Origin: Bacilli bacterium
GTDB lineage: Bacteria > Bacillota_I > Bacilli_A > RFN20 > CAG-288
NCBI GenBank assembly: GCA_022774485.1
Contig: JALFLX010000117.1
Location: 1 to 9,146 of the forward strand
Length of the DNA stretch: 9,146 nt
Reading direction: 5' to 3'
Position numbers and translations under genes: made by a program. Within the stretch, counting starts at the first letter, position 1. Each line of letters begins with the position of its first letter. Under the pieces are notes generated by a model. It worked only from the letters and a program-made list of their open reading frames with translations, was not told where the DNA came from and searched no databases. Of the stretch, positions 1 to 6,721 are shown piece by piece.

Positions 1-1
1 T

Positions 2-2023
2 GACCTCTCTAGCGTCAACCAAGGAAAGAAGCCTTTTGACAAATTAGGCCCTGCCTATATCGGCATCAAAAACGATCTCGAGAGCAGCTTGAAAGCTCGC
101 CACGGTGACGCCTATGTCCACATCTATTGCGACCTCATCGATGTCAACGATCCTGAGTGGACGCTCGCCTTAGAAGCTGTCCTCTACGGACAAAAGTTCA
201 ACTTCTTTGTCAATCCTTCCTATTATGAAGAGGCAAACCGCATCTTAAAACAGCTTTCGGATAACTACAATTACTACCATGTCTCCTTAGTCGATACGGA
301 GCGTCTATTAAACAGCAACATCATAGCAAACGAAGACTCTATCGCTAAGCTCATCACCACCAAAGATGAAGGAGCAAGAGCCTATACTGACTATCTCTTA
401 GGCCGCATCAAAAAGTGCAGAACTTTTGATGAAGCAAGAAGATCAGGATCCGGTCTTTTGTCCGATTGTACCGGATATCGCGGATTTGCCACTTGGTATC
501 TCAACAAAGGAAATGCTCGTGTCTTCTTCTTAGGAACGACTGTCTCTAACGATACCAAAGCTCTCTCCACAAGAGATTACCAGAAGATCAATAAAACTTA
601 CTCTCTCTTAGCAGAAGTCCTCAACAAGATCAGCTCTTTAGCCTCCTTGCAAGTCATGTCTGATGCGGAGCTTGAGAATTATAGAAACGACATCTTAAGA
701 CAAAGCAAAATCGATGAGCTCCAAGCCGAGATTCTCCAGGTGGAAAATGACATGCGTATGGTCACTTCTGGCGACATGTCCTTAGTCCAGGAGAAAATCA
801 ATGAGATTAACGAGAAGCTCAAAGAGAAGCAACACAACAAAGATGAGCTCCTCACGGAAAGAGGTCAACTTACTGCAAAGCTACAGCGCTTAAACAGCGA
901 AGATATCCCCACTGCAGAAGCTAACATCTCCGCCGCCAAGAGACAGCTTGACACCTTCGATGGCGAGGTTGTCAACCAAGAATACGAACCGTTCTTCAAT
1001 AAGCTCTTAGATGAGCAGAACCTCACTTTAGCTCAAATCAGAAACGAAGCGTACCGCGAATCGGTCAAGACGACTTCCGTCATCAACAAAGACCGTTCCG
1101 CTCTCTTCCGCCTCAGAGAGAATTACTGCACACAGTACCATCTCAACTACGACACCCAGAACGACAAGACCAACACCGAATTTGATAAGGAGTACGAGAA
1201 TATCTCCAAAGTCATGCTTCCCGATTACGAAGAGAAGATCAGAAAGGCGCATGAAGAATCGATCCGCGAATTCAAGGATGACTTCATCTACAAGCTCAGA
1301 ACCGCGATCGAGACTGTCAAGCTTCAAATCGATGAGCTCAACAAGGCCTTAGAAGACTCTCATTTCGGAAGAGACTCCTATCAGTTCAAAGTCACTCCGA
1401 ACAAAGACTACCAGCAGTATTATGACATGATTATGGATCCTCTCCTCCTCCGCGCTGGCGATGCTGAAAACCTCTTCATGGAGAAGTATCGTGTCACCAT
1501 GAACGATTTGTTCAACCTCATCTCCTCCTCCACCTCCGCCTCCGGAGAACAGAGAGAGCAGATTTTGAGAAACATTCAGCTCTTCACCACCTACACCACC
1601 TACATCGTCTTCGACCTTTTGGTCACCAGAGGTATGGGAGAAGGAAAGCAGACCATCTCCTTAGGCCGCTCCTTCACTAGCCAATCCGGCGGTGAGACAC
1701 AGACCCCGTTCTACATCGCCATCTTAGCCTCCTTCGCACAGCTCTGCCGCGTCAACAACGATGCAGACAACAACACCTTAAGACTAGTCATCTTCGATGA
1801 AGCGTTCTCCAAGATGGACAGCGCCCGTATCAAGAAATCCACCGACTTGCTCCGTGACTTCGGCCTCCAGGCCATTTTATCGACACCGAGCGAGAAGTTA
1901 AGAGATCTTGTCTCTTATGTCGATCTTGTCTTAGTCACCATGCACGACGACAAAGGAAAGAAGTCCTACATCGATATCTATCAGGATAAGAACAAGGCGA
2001 TACAGCTGCCAAAAGAAGCTTAA
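2..2023 (+). CDS. jetC: JetC/MksB-like SMC ATPase, C-terminal part (5' end outside window)
   Basis: The frame is open from the first bases, so this is the last 673 residues of a longer protein; the TTG at 89 is internal. The family (COG4913, SbcC/MukB-like Walker B) supplies the SMC ATPase of Wadjet and MksBEF complexes, which load on DNA and extrude loops; Wadjet restricts plasmids. Seen in order: a globular hinge-like region (about residues 20-190, with PEWTLALEAVLYG), a long coiled coil (about 215-320), a second helical stretch (about 390-450), then an ABC head with signature SQSGGETQ (560-567), Walker B LVIFDEAF with Asp599-Glu600, D-loop SKMD, and the STPSEK segment that is typically APPEK in JetC. 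The Walker A half must lie upstream. SbcC is less likely because SGGETQTPFYIAI followed by FDEAF-KMD is the JetC pattern. A terminator starts 7 nt after the stop and no jetD follows. Family call is confident; defence versus housekeeping condensin role is open. Confidence 0.85.
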   Translation, partial: DLSSVNQGKKPFDKLGPAYIGIKNDLESSLKARHGDAYVHIYCDLIDVNDPEWTLALEAVLYGQKFNFFVNPSYYEEANRILKQLSDNYNYYHVSLVDTERLLNSNIIANEDSIAKLITTKDEGARAYTDYLLGRIKKCRTFDEARRSGSGLLSDCTGYRGFATWYLNKGNARVFFLGTTVSNDTKALSTRDYQKINKTYSLLAEVLNKISSLASLQVMSDAELENYRNDILRQSKIDELQAEILQVENDMRMVTSGDMSLVQEKINEINEKLKEKQHNKDELLTERGQLTAKLQRLNSEDIPTAEANISAAKRQLDTFDGEVVNQEYEPFFNKLLDEQNLTLAQIRNEAYRESVKTTSVINKDRSALFRLRENYCTQYHLNYDTQNDKTNTEFDKEYENISKVMLPDYEEKIRKAHEESIREFKDDFIYKLRTAIETVKLQIDELNKALEDSHFGRDSYQFKVTPNKDYQQYYDMIMDPLLLRAGDAENLFMEKYRVTMNDLFNLISSSTSASGEQREQILRNIQLFTTYTTYIVFDLLVTRGMGEGKQTISLGRSFTSQSGGETQTPFYIAILASFAQLCRVNNDADNNTLRLVIFDEAFSKMDSARIKKSTDLLRDFGLQAILSTPSEKLRDLVSYVDLVLVTMHDDKGKKSYIDIYQDKNKAIQLPKEA

Positions 2024-2029
2024 TCAACG

Positions 2030-2055
2030 AGGGGACATGAATTTGTCCCCTTTTT
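2030..2055 (+). terminator. Rho-independent terminator after jetC
   Basis: Perfect 8-bp stem (AGGGGACA at 2030-2037 with TGTCCCCT at 2044-2051), 6-nt loop, then a T run to 2055. It begins 7 nt after the jetC stop and separates that unit from the glycogen operon. Confidence 0.9.
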
Positions 2056-2140
2056 CCGTGAAAAAAGAAAAGGAAGGCAATAGAGATTATCAAGCTTTGC
2101 AAAGTTACGTGGAAAAAGCGGCCACTCGTGCACTTTTTCT

Positions 2141-2169
2141 TTCCTATTTAATTAAGATTTGTCTATAAT
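2141..2169 (+). promoter_or_regulatory. Probable sigma-A promoter of the glgCDA operon
   Basis: A perfect -10 TATAAT lies at 2164-2169. A weak -35 candidate (TTCCTA, 3 of 6 matches) lies 17 nt upstream at 2141-2146, in an AT-rich spacer. Transcription would start near 2176, giving a leader of about 22 nt that holds the ribosome site. The weak -35 suggests an activator or modest basal strength; this is inference. Confidence 0.6.
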
Positions 2170-2183
2170 TTATATAGCTACGC

Positions 2184-2197
2184 AAAAGGAGGCCAAC
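2184..2197 (+). promoter_or_regulatory. glgC: Ribosome binding site that fixes the glgC start
   Basis: AAAAGGAGG (2184-2192) sits 5 nt before the ATG at 2198. This favours that ATG over the in-frame ATG at 2159, which overlaps the -10 box, lacks a ribosome site and would add 13 residues not expected in GlgC. Confidence 0.85.
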
Positions 2198-3313
2198 ATG
2201 TCTAAAAAAGAAGAAATGGTCGCGATGATTTTAGCAGGAGGAAGAGGAACCCGTCTCAAATCCTTGACGAGAGACCTCGCGAAACCTGCTGTCTTTTTCG
2301 GCGGAAAATACCGCATTATCGATTTTCCGCTCAGCAATGCCGCTAACTCCGGCATCCACTCTGTCGGTATTCTCACTCAGTATGAATCCACTGCGTTAAA
2401 CAACTACATCGGCAGCGGTAGAAACTGGGGTTTAAATGGTACTGATGCCCTCGCTTCGATTCTCCCGCCAAGAGAGACTCCAAGCGGTGCAAACTGGTAT
2501 TCAGGAACCGCCGATGCGATTTATCAAAATATCGACTGGCTTGACAAGAGACACTGCGAATATGTCGTCATCCTTTCCGGTGACCATATCTACAAGATGG
2601 ATTATTCCGAAATGCTCCGCTTCCACAAGGAAAATGATGCAGATGTCACCATCGCCTGTATCCGTGTTCCGATGGCAGAAGCCCCTCGTTTCGGCATTGT
2701 CGTCGCTGATGAGAAAAACAAGATTGTCGAATTCCAGGAAAAACCAAAACAGCCAAAAAGCGACTATGCTTCCATGGGTATCTACATCTTCAGCTATCCT
2801 CTCTTGAGACAAGCGTTGATTGAAGATGCCGCTCTCCCTACCGATCACGACTTTGGAAAGAACATTCTTCCCACCCTTTTAAACGCCGGCAAGAGATTAT
2901 TCGCCTATCCGTTCAAAGGCTATTGGAAAGATGTCGGAACTGTCCAGTCCCTTTGGGAAGCGAACATGGATATGCTCGATCCTAAATGCGAGCTTCAGAT
3001 CTTCTCTAACGATTTTAAGATTTACTCCGCAGACACCGCCTCCAAACCTCAGTTCATCGGAGCAGAGGCCAAAGTCAGCGACTGTGTCGTCAACCAAGGC
3101 GCGGTCATCAAAGGTGATGTCAAGCACTCTGTCATCTGTAACGAAGCCTACATCGGAAAAGGTGCTGTTGTCAGAAATACTGTCGTCTTACCCGGCGCTC
3201 ACATCAACGATGGTATCCGCTTAGAAAACGCCTTAGTCGGACCCAAGATGGTTGTCGATAAAGATTACATCGGCACTCAGGAAGAAGTCGTTCTTGTCAA
3301 CCAAGGAGAATAA
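2198..3313 (+). CDS. glgC: Glucose-1-phosphate adenylyltransferase, catalytic subunit
   Basis: Makes ADP-glucose and PPi from ATP and glucose-1-phosphate, the committed step of bacterial glycogen synthesis, in the cytoplasm. The 371-residue protein has the nucleotidyltransferase hallmarks: GGRGTRL (14-20), YRIIDFPLSN (38-47), GTADAIYQN (103-111), SGDHIYKMDY with the likely metal-binding catalytic Asp129 (127-136), EFQEKP with Lys182 matching the glucose-1-phosphate-binding Lys195 of E. coli GlgC, and GYWKDVGT (241-248). From about residue 285 a left-handed beta-helix follows, seen as hexapeptide-like repeats (GAVIKGDV, AYIGKGAVV). Length is slightly below the roughly 380-430 usual for the family. 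First gene of a glgC-glgD-glgA operon; glgD starts 6 nt after the stop. In Bacillota, GlgC is active and GlgD tunes it. Confidence 0.96.
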   Translation: MSKKEEMVAMILAGGRGTRLKSLTRDLAKPAVFFGGKYRIIDFPLSNAANSGIHSVGILTQYESTALNNYIGSGRNWGLNGTDALASILPPRETPSGANWYSGTADAIYQNIDWLDKRHCEYVVILSGDHIYKMDYSEMLRFHKENDADVTIACIRVPMAEAPRFGIVVADEKNKIVEFQEKPKQPKSDYASMGIYIFSYPLLRQALIEDAALPTDHDFGKNILPTLLNAGKRLFAYPFKGYWKDVGTVQSLWEANMDMLDPKCELQIFSNDFKIYSADTASKPQFIGAEAKVSDCVVNQGAVIKGDVKHSVICNEAYIGKGAVVRNTVVLPGAHINDGIRLENALVGPKMVVDKDYIGTQEEVVLVNQGE

Positions 3314-3319
3314 TCAACT

Positions 3320-4438
3320 ATGAGATACAAAGTATTAGGTTTGGTCGATTGTTTCAACAATCCGGGCTTCGGTCCTCTCACCCAGCACCGCGCCATGGCC
3401 TCCACTTCCTTCTTAGGCCGTTACGCCTATATCGATTTCCCGCTCTCCAACTTCCTCAACTCCGGCATCCCCTCAATCGGCATCCTCTGCCAAAATCACA
3501 TCCGCTCCTTGAGCAAACATGTCGGAAATGGTAGAAGCTGGATCAGCAACACCAAGATCGGCGACTTCCAGGTCCTCTACGATGAGCCTAATGTCGCAAA
3601 CCCCGGCTACAACACCGATGTCGCCTGTCTCTTTGAGAACATGCAGTTCTTAAAAGGACAGCATCCCGATTATGTCGTCATCGCCTCTCCGCACATGGTT
3701 TACGAGTGCGATTACAGCAAACTTTTAGAAGAGCACATCCAGTCTGGCGACCGCATCTCCTTGCTCTACACCCACATCAGCTCCGGGTTAAAGACCTCTT
3801 TCATCAACCAGAGAAAGATCGAAGTCTCCCCCAGAGGTAAAGTCACGCACATGGAGCTTAACCGCGGTGATGTCGATGAAGGCGATATCAGTTTAGGTTG
3901 CATGATCTTGGATTACCCGATGTTAGAGTCCCTCATGGAATACGCAGCAGGAACTTCTTCCTTCTTCAACTTAGCCGATGTCTTAAGTTACCTTTCTGCC
4001 TCTGTCTTAATCCGCGCAGTCAAAATCGATGGTTATGTCCGTTGCTTTGACTCCTTAAGCCATCACCTCAAATATTCTCTCGAACTTTTAAACGAGGATG
4101 TCTATCACTCCTTGTTCCAAGAAAACTGGCCGATTCACACCAGAACCTACGATACTCCGCCTACTCTCTACCATGAAGAAACCAGCATCCAGAACGCCTA
4201 TGTCGCAAACGGATGCGACATCCAAGGAACTGTCATCAATTCCATCATCGGCCGTAATGTCAGAATCAAAAAAGGCGCTGTTGTCAAAGACTCCATCATC
4301 TCCTCCAATGTCTTGATCGGCGAGAATGTCAAACTCACCGGCACCGTGGTCGACCGCGATGCCTCTGTCATCCACGCAAACGAGATTGAAGGAAGTATCG
4401 ATAACCCGATGTACATCGCGAGAGGAGATATTGTCTAA
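3320..4438 (+). CDS. glgD: GlgD, non-catalytic regulatory subunit of ADP-glucose pyrophosphorylase
   Basis: This 372-residue GlgC paralogue keeps the fold signposts (YAYIDFPLSNFLNSGI at 35-50; hexapeptide-like repeats from about 290, such as GRNVRIKKGAVVKDSII) but not the active site. The GGRGTRL loop is absent, replaced by a short segment with FNNPGFGPL, and the catalytic SGDH is ASPH at 122-125, so the metal-binding Asp is Pro. This is typical of GlgD, which in Geobacillus stearothermophilus joins GlgC and raises its activity. It should therefore act as a partner, not an enzyme. The ribosome site AAGGAG (3303-3308) lies inside the end of glgC, 11 nt before the ATG. The stop overlaps the glgA start by one base (TAATG), which suggests translational coupling and a fixed dosage. 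Confidence 0.95.
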   Translation: MRYKVLGLVDCFNNPGFGPLTQHRAMASTSFLGRYAYIDFPLSNFLNSGIPSIGILCQNHIRSLSKHVGNGRSWISNTKIGDFQVLYDEPNVANPGYNTDVACLFENMQFLKGQHPDYVVIASPHMVYECDYSKLLEEHIQSGDRISLLYTHISSGLKTSFINQRKIEVSPRGKVTHMELNRGDVDEGDISLGCMILDYPMLESLMEYAAGTSSFFNLADVLSYLSASVLIRAVKIDGYVRCFDSLSHHLKYSLELLNEDVYHSLFQENWPIHTRTYDTPPTLYHEETSIQNAYVANGCDIQGTVINSIIGRNVRIKKGAVVKDSIISSNVLIGENVKLTGTVVDRDASVIHANEIEGSIDNPMYIARGDIV

Positions 4439-5844
4439 TGAAGATTCTCTTAGTCACAAGCGAAGCTCTTCCTTACGCTAAAAGCGGCGGATTAGGTGAC
4501 TTTATCCTCTCTTATTCCAAAGCGTTATCAAAGCTTGGTGAGGATGTCTCCGTTATCATGCCTCTCTACAAACAAATTAGAACCAAGTTTCCGGATGTCA
4601 TGAAAGATTTTTATGATCAGTTCGACTTCAAGATGTCCTGGAGAACCCAAGGATGCGGTGTCTTCCACCAGCTTTTAGAAGGAGTCAACTTCTACTTCTT
4701 AGCGATGGATCGCTTCGACAGAGATAACCTCTACGGATATGGAGATGACAACGAGCGTTTCGCATGCTTCGTCATGGCAGTCAACACCTTCATCACCCGT
4801 CACAACGTCTATGATGTCGTCCACTGCAACGACTGGCAAGCTGCTGTTCTCCCGCTTCTTTTAAACTACAATCCCAAACCCATCAAGACTGTCTTGACCA
4901 TCCACAATCCCGCCTATCAGGGCTGGGCTGGAAGAAATGATCTCTCTGAATACTTCAACCTCTCCACCGGATATTTCGATTCCGGTTATGTCCGCTTAGG
5001 AGATTCCTTCAACTATCTCAAGACTGGTATCATGTCTGCCGATAAGATCAACACCGTCAGCAAGACTCACGCTCAAGAGCTATTGCACGATCACACCTCC
5101 TTTGGCGGCATGGGCGCCATCATCGACTGGTGCAGACACTTCGACTTCTCCGGAATTGTCAATGGGCTCGATCAAGAAGTCTGGAACCCGCTCACTGATG
5201 AAATCTTAGCGGAGAACTATGATGTCCACTCCTACAAAGAAGGAAAGAAGACAAACAAGATCGCGCTCTACCGCGCCTTAGGAGTCTCCGATGACTTCGA
5301 TGGTCCGCTCTTCAGCGCCATCACCCGTCTCTCCGCTCAAAAAGGTGTCGAGAGAATCATGGATATCTTCCCGCACTTAGAGGAATATCACGCTCGCATG
5401 GTTGTCATCGGAACCGGCGAAATGGAAGAGCAGTTTGGCTCCTTAGCCGCTAGATATCCTAATGTCATCTTCATCAAACGCTACGATGAAAACCTCGCGC
5501 ACTTAGTCTACGCCGCCTCTGACTTCTTCCTTATGCCCTCCTACTTTGAACCCTGCGGAACAAGCCAGCTCATTTCTATGAGATATGGAACAATCCCGTT
5601 AGTCTCCAATGTCGGCGGTCTAAACGACACAGTCGCTGATGTCTCTAGAGGAAAAGATGCCACAGGATTTGTCTTCCGCAACGACGATTACTTCGGCATG
5701 GTCAACAGCTTCTACGCCGCTTGCTCCATGTTCCAGAACAACCGTCTCGATCAGATGATTGTCAACGGTATGAACGGCGATTATTCCTGGAGCAAATCCG
5801 CTAAGGATTATCTCGCCTTATACCAGAGTATCGACTGGAAATAG
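4438..5844 (+). CDS. glgA: Glycogen synthase (ADP-glucose type, GT5 family)
   Basis: Transfers glucose from ADP-glucose to the growing alpha-1,4-glucan in the cytoplasm. The 468-residue protein has both Rossmann domains of a GT-B enzyme. N-terminal: the ADP-binding KSGGLGDF at 15-22 (KTGGLGDV in E. coli), VVHCNDWQ at 127-134, TIHNPAYQG at 154-162, and INTVSKTHAQEL. C-terminal: GIVNGLDQEVWNP at 239-251, TRLSAQKG with Arg297 and Lys302 matching the phosphate-binding pair of GT5, and PSYFEPCGTSQL at 367-378 with Glu371 in the conserved EPCG. Small departures from the E. coli motifs (HCND for HCHD, SYFEPCG for SRFEPCG) look like family variation. Length is normal. The ribosome site AGAGGAG (4421-4427) lies in the glgD tail. 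No clear terminator follows, so transcripts may run on into rpmF. glgB and glgP are not nearby. Confidence 0.96.
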   Translation: MKILLVTSEALPYAKSGGLGDFILSYSKALSKLGEDVSVIMPLYKQIRTKFPDVMKDFYDQFDFKMSWRTQGCGVFHQLLEGVNFYFLAMDRFDRDNLYGYGDDNERFACFVMAVNTFITRHNVYDVVHCNDWQAAVLPLLLNYNPKPIKTVLTIHNPAYQGWAGRNDLSEYFNLSTGYFDSGYVRLGDSFNYLKTGIMSADKINTVSKTHAQELLHDHTSFGGMGAIIDWCRHFDFSGIVNGLDQEVWNPLTDEILAENYDVHSYKEGKKTNKIALYRALGVSDDFDGPLFSAITRLSAQKGVERIMDIFPHLEEYHARMVVIGTGEMEEQFGSLAARYPNVIFIKRYDENLAHLVYAASDFFLMPSYFEPCGTSQLISMRYGTIPLVSNVGGLNDTVADVSRGKDATGFVFRNDDYFGMVNSFYAACSMFQNNRLDQMIVNGMNGDYSWSKSAKDYLALYQSIDWK

Positions 5845-5866
5845 ATGATTCTTCCGTAAATAATTG

Positions 5867-5895
5867 TTTACTTTCCAATTAACACGCGATATAAT
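5867..5895 (+). promoter_or_regulatory. Probable promoter of rpmF
   Basis: A -35 candidate TTTACT (5867-5872, 4 of 6 matches) and a perfect -10 TATAAT (5890-5895) are spaced by exactly 17 nt. Transcription would start near 5902, right at a small hairpin in the rpmF leader. This is the best-formed promoter in the window. Confidence 0.7.
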
Positions 5896-5901
5896 AAGCC
5901 T

Positions 5902-5916
5902 TGCGTTTGTAACGCA
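5902..5916 (+). promoter_or_regulatory. Small hairpin at the predicted 5' end of the rpmF mRNA
   Basis: TGCGT (5902-5906) pairs perfectly with ACGCA (5912-5916) around a 5-nt loop. It falls at the predicted transcript start and 20 nt upstream of the GGAGG ribosome site. It could stabilise the message or be part of a leader; with only 5 bp it may also be chance. Confidence 0.3.
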
Positions 5917-5949
5917 TTTGTTATGAATTAGAAATGGAGGATTCGGAAT

Positions 5950-6135
5950 ATGGCAGTACCGGCTAGAAGAAGAGGACACGCGAAACAGGGAATGGTGAGA
6001 CAGAACACCGCTCTCAAAACTCCGAACACAGTGACTTGCAGCAATTGCGGTGCGGAGATCAAACCGCATCACGTCTGCCCTGCTTGTGGCTTTTACAAAG
6101 GCAAACAGGTCAAGGCTGTGAAGGAAGCCGAATAA
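5950..6135 (+). CDS. rpmF: Ribosomal protein bL32
   Basis: This 61-residue basic protein begins MAVPARRRGHAK, the usual bL32 opening, and carries a four-cysteine zinc ribbon: CSNC at 30-33 and CPAC at 43-46 followed by GFYKGK. bL32 is a small structural protein of the 50S subunit. It is the zinc-type (C+) form; some bacteria also keep a C- copy for zinc shortage, not visible here. The ribosome site GGAGG (5936-5940) is 9 nt before the ATG. It has its own promoter and terminator and so forms a one-gene unit. The usual upstream partner yceD (DUF177) is absent; glgA precedes it instead. Confidence 0.96.
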   Translation: MAVPARRRGHAKQGMVRQNTALKTPNTVTCSNCGAEIKPHHVCPACGFYKGKQVKAVKEAE

Positions 6136-6148
6136 TTCTCTTGTAGAT

Positions 6149-6173
6149 AAAGCCCACTCGGTGGGCTTTTTTT
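6149..6173 (+). terminator. Rho-independent terminator after rpmF
   Basis: Nine-bp stem (AAAGCCCAC at 6149-6157 with GTGGGCTTT at 6161-6169), 3-nt loop, and T residues through 6173. It lies 13 nt after the rpmF stop. The T run ends only 3 nt before the ribosome site of the next gene, so some readthrough may feed that gene. Confidence 0.9.
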
Positions 6174-6189
6174 CGCGGAGGTAAAAAAG

Positions 6190-6624
6190 ATGACATACGC
6201 TGAAAAAATCACTTATCTCACCGGTAATTTCATCGAGCTCGCACAGTTCTGTTTGAAAAACGCATGCCGGCTTGTCTCACTCATCAACAGAAAAGAAGAG
6301 ACAAAATTAGATGCTGGAGCTTGTTTCTCTTTAGCGGAAGCGGAAGCGAAAAAGAAAGTAGAAGAATACACTTTTCAAGGAAGCGAGAAGATTTTAGAAG
6401 ACCTGAAAGACAAAGGTCTTCCGGTCAAGATTTTTGACAAGCTTTCCTTTGTCCTGAAGAAGAGAGATTATGTCGTCTCTCGCTTCTATCTTGATAACGC
6501 TAGTCAAATTGCCACCGAACAAGTCGTTGTCTACGTGAGCAAAATCAATGAGCTTCAAGAGTACTGTGATGCCGCTTTAAAGCTCAATCAAGTCCTCGCC
6601 AAAGAGTGTGACAAGCAATACTGA
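6190..6624 (+). CDS. Uncharacterised 144-residue helical protein
   Basis: I do not recognise this protein. It is a credible gene: GGAGG (6177-6181) sits 8 nt before the ATG, the frame uses codons like its neighbours, and a terminator follows 12 nt after the TGA stop. The sequence reads as mostly alpha-helical and charged, with no signal peptide or membrane span. Visible parts are an N-terminal helix with two cysteines (FCLKNAC), a Lys/Glu/Ala-rich helix around 48-60 (SLAEAEAKKKVEEY), a basic middle (LSFVLKKRDYVVSRFY), and a C-terminal helix ending in KECDKQY. No catalytic or metal-binding pattern stands out; the cysteines are scattered. It starts 54 nt after rpmF, behind that gene's terminator and with no clear promoter of its own, so it may depend on rpmF readthrough. 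No function is proposed. Confidence 0.8.
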   Translation: MTYAEKITYLTGNFIELAQFCLKNACRLVSLINRKEETKLDAGACFSLAEAEAKKKVEEYTFQGSEKILEDLKDKGLPVKIFDKLSFVLKKRDYVVSRFYLDNASQIATEQVVVYVSKINELQEYCDAALKLNQVLAKECDKQY

Positions 6625-6636
6625 AATCAGAGAACG

Positions 6637-6659
6637 CCTGTCCTTGTGACAGGTTTTTT
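6637..6659 (+). terminator. Rho-independent terminator after the 144-residue gene
   Basis: Six-bp perfect stem (CCTGTC at 6637-6642 with GACAGG at 6648-6653), 5-nt loop, then six T residues to 6659. It begins 12 nt after the TGA stop, which also supports reading TGA as a stop in this organism. Confidence 0.85.
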
Positions 6660-6699
6660 CTTTCGCCTTCTTTCTAGTGAAAGAAGAAGCTGTTTCGGA

Positions 6700-6705
6700 T
6701 ATAAT
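6700..6705 (+). promoter_or_regulatory. Possible -10 box before the RsmB-like gene
   Basis: A perfect TATAAT lies between the upstream terminator and the next gene, where a promoter is needed. No good -35 is seen (GTGAAA at 17 nt spacing), and transcription would start near 6712, inside the ribosome site, leaving a leader of about 10 nt. Either the leader is unusually short or the true promoter is elsewhere. Confidence 0.3.
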
Positions 6706-6708
6706 AAA

Positions 6709-6721
6709 AGAGAGGTTTTCT
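6709..6721 (+). promoter_or_regulatory. Ribosome binding site that fixes the RsmB-like gene start
   Basis: AGAGAGG (6709-6715) sits 6 nt before the ATG at 6722. It favours this ATG over the in-frame GTG at 6677, which would add 15 residues that do not look like RsmB and has no ribosome site. Confidence 0.75.

Noticed and set aside
89..91. TTG as the start of the JetC-like protein
   Set aside because: The frame stays open to the first bases of the window and already reads as hinge-like sequence; the true start is upstream.
1028..1327. Minus-strand open frame of 99 codons inside jetC, and similar ones within glgC, glgD, rlmN and the RsmB-like gene
   Set aside because: All are shadows of well-supported plus-strand genes, with no ribosome sites or recognisable products; the biased codon use of the real genes makes such frames likely.
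2159..2197. Upstream in-frame ATG extending GlgC by 13 residues
   Set aside because: It overlaps the TATAAT box and has no ribosome site; the ATG at 2198 has AAAAGGAGG at ideal spacing and gives a normal GlgC start.
3320..4438. GlgD as a decayed glgC duplicate
   Set aside because: Loss of the GGRG loop and catalytic Asp is normal for GlgD, and the gene is intact and coupled to glgA.
6637..6659. Regulatory riboswitch before the RsmB-like gene
   Set aside because: The short GC stem plus T run directly after the preceding stop is a plain terminator; there is no room for an aptamer.
6677..6721. GTG start extending the RsmB-like protein by 15 residues
   Set aside because: No ribosome site before it, and a good one lies right before the ATG at 6722.
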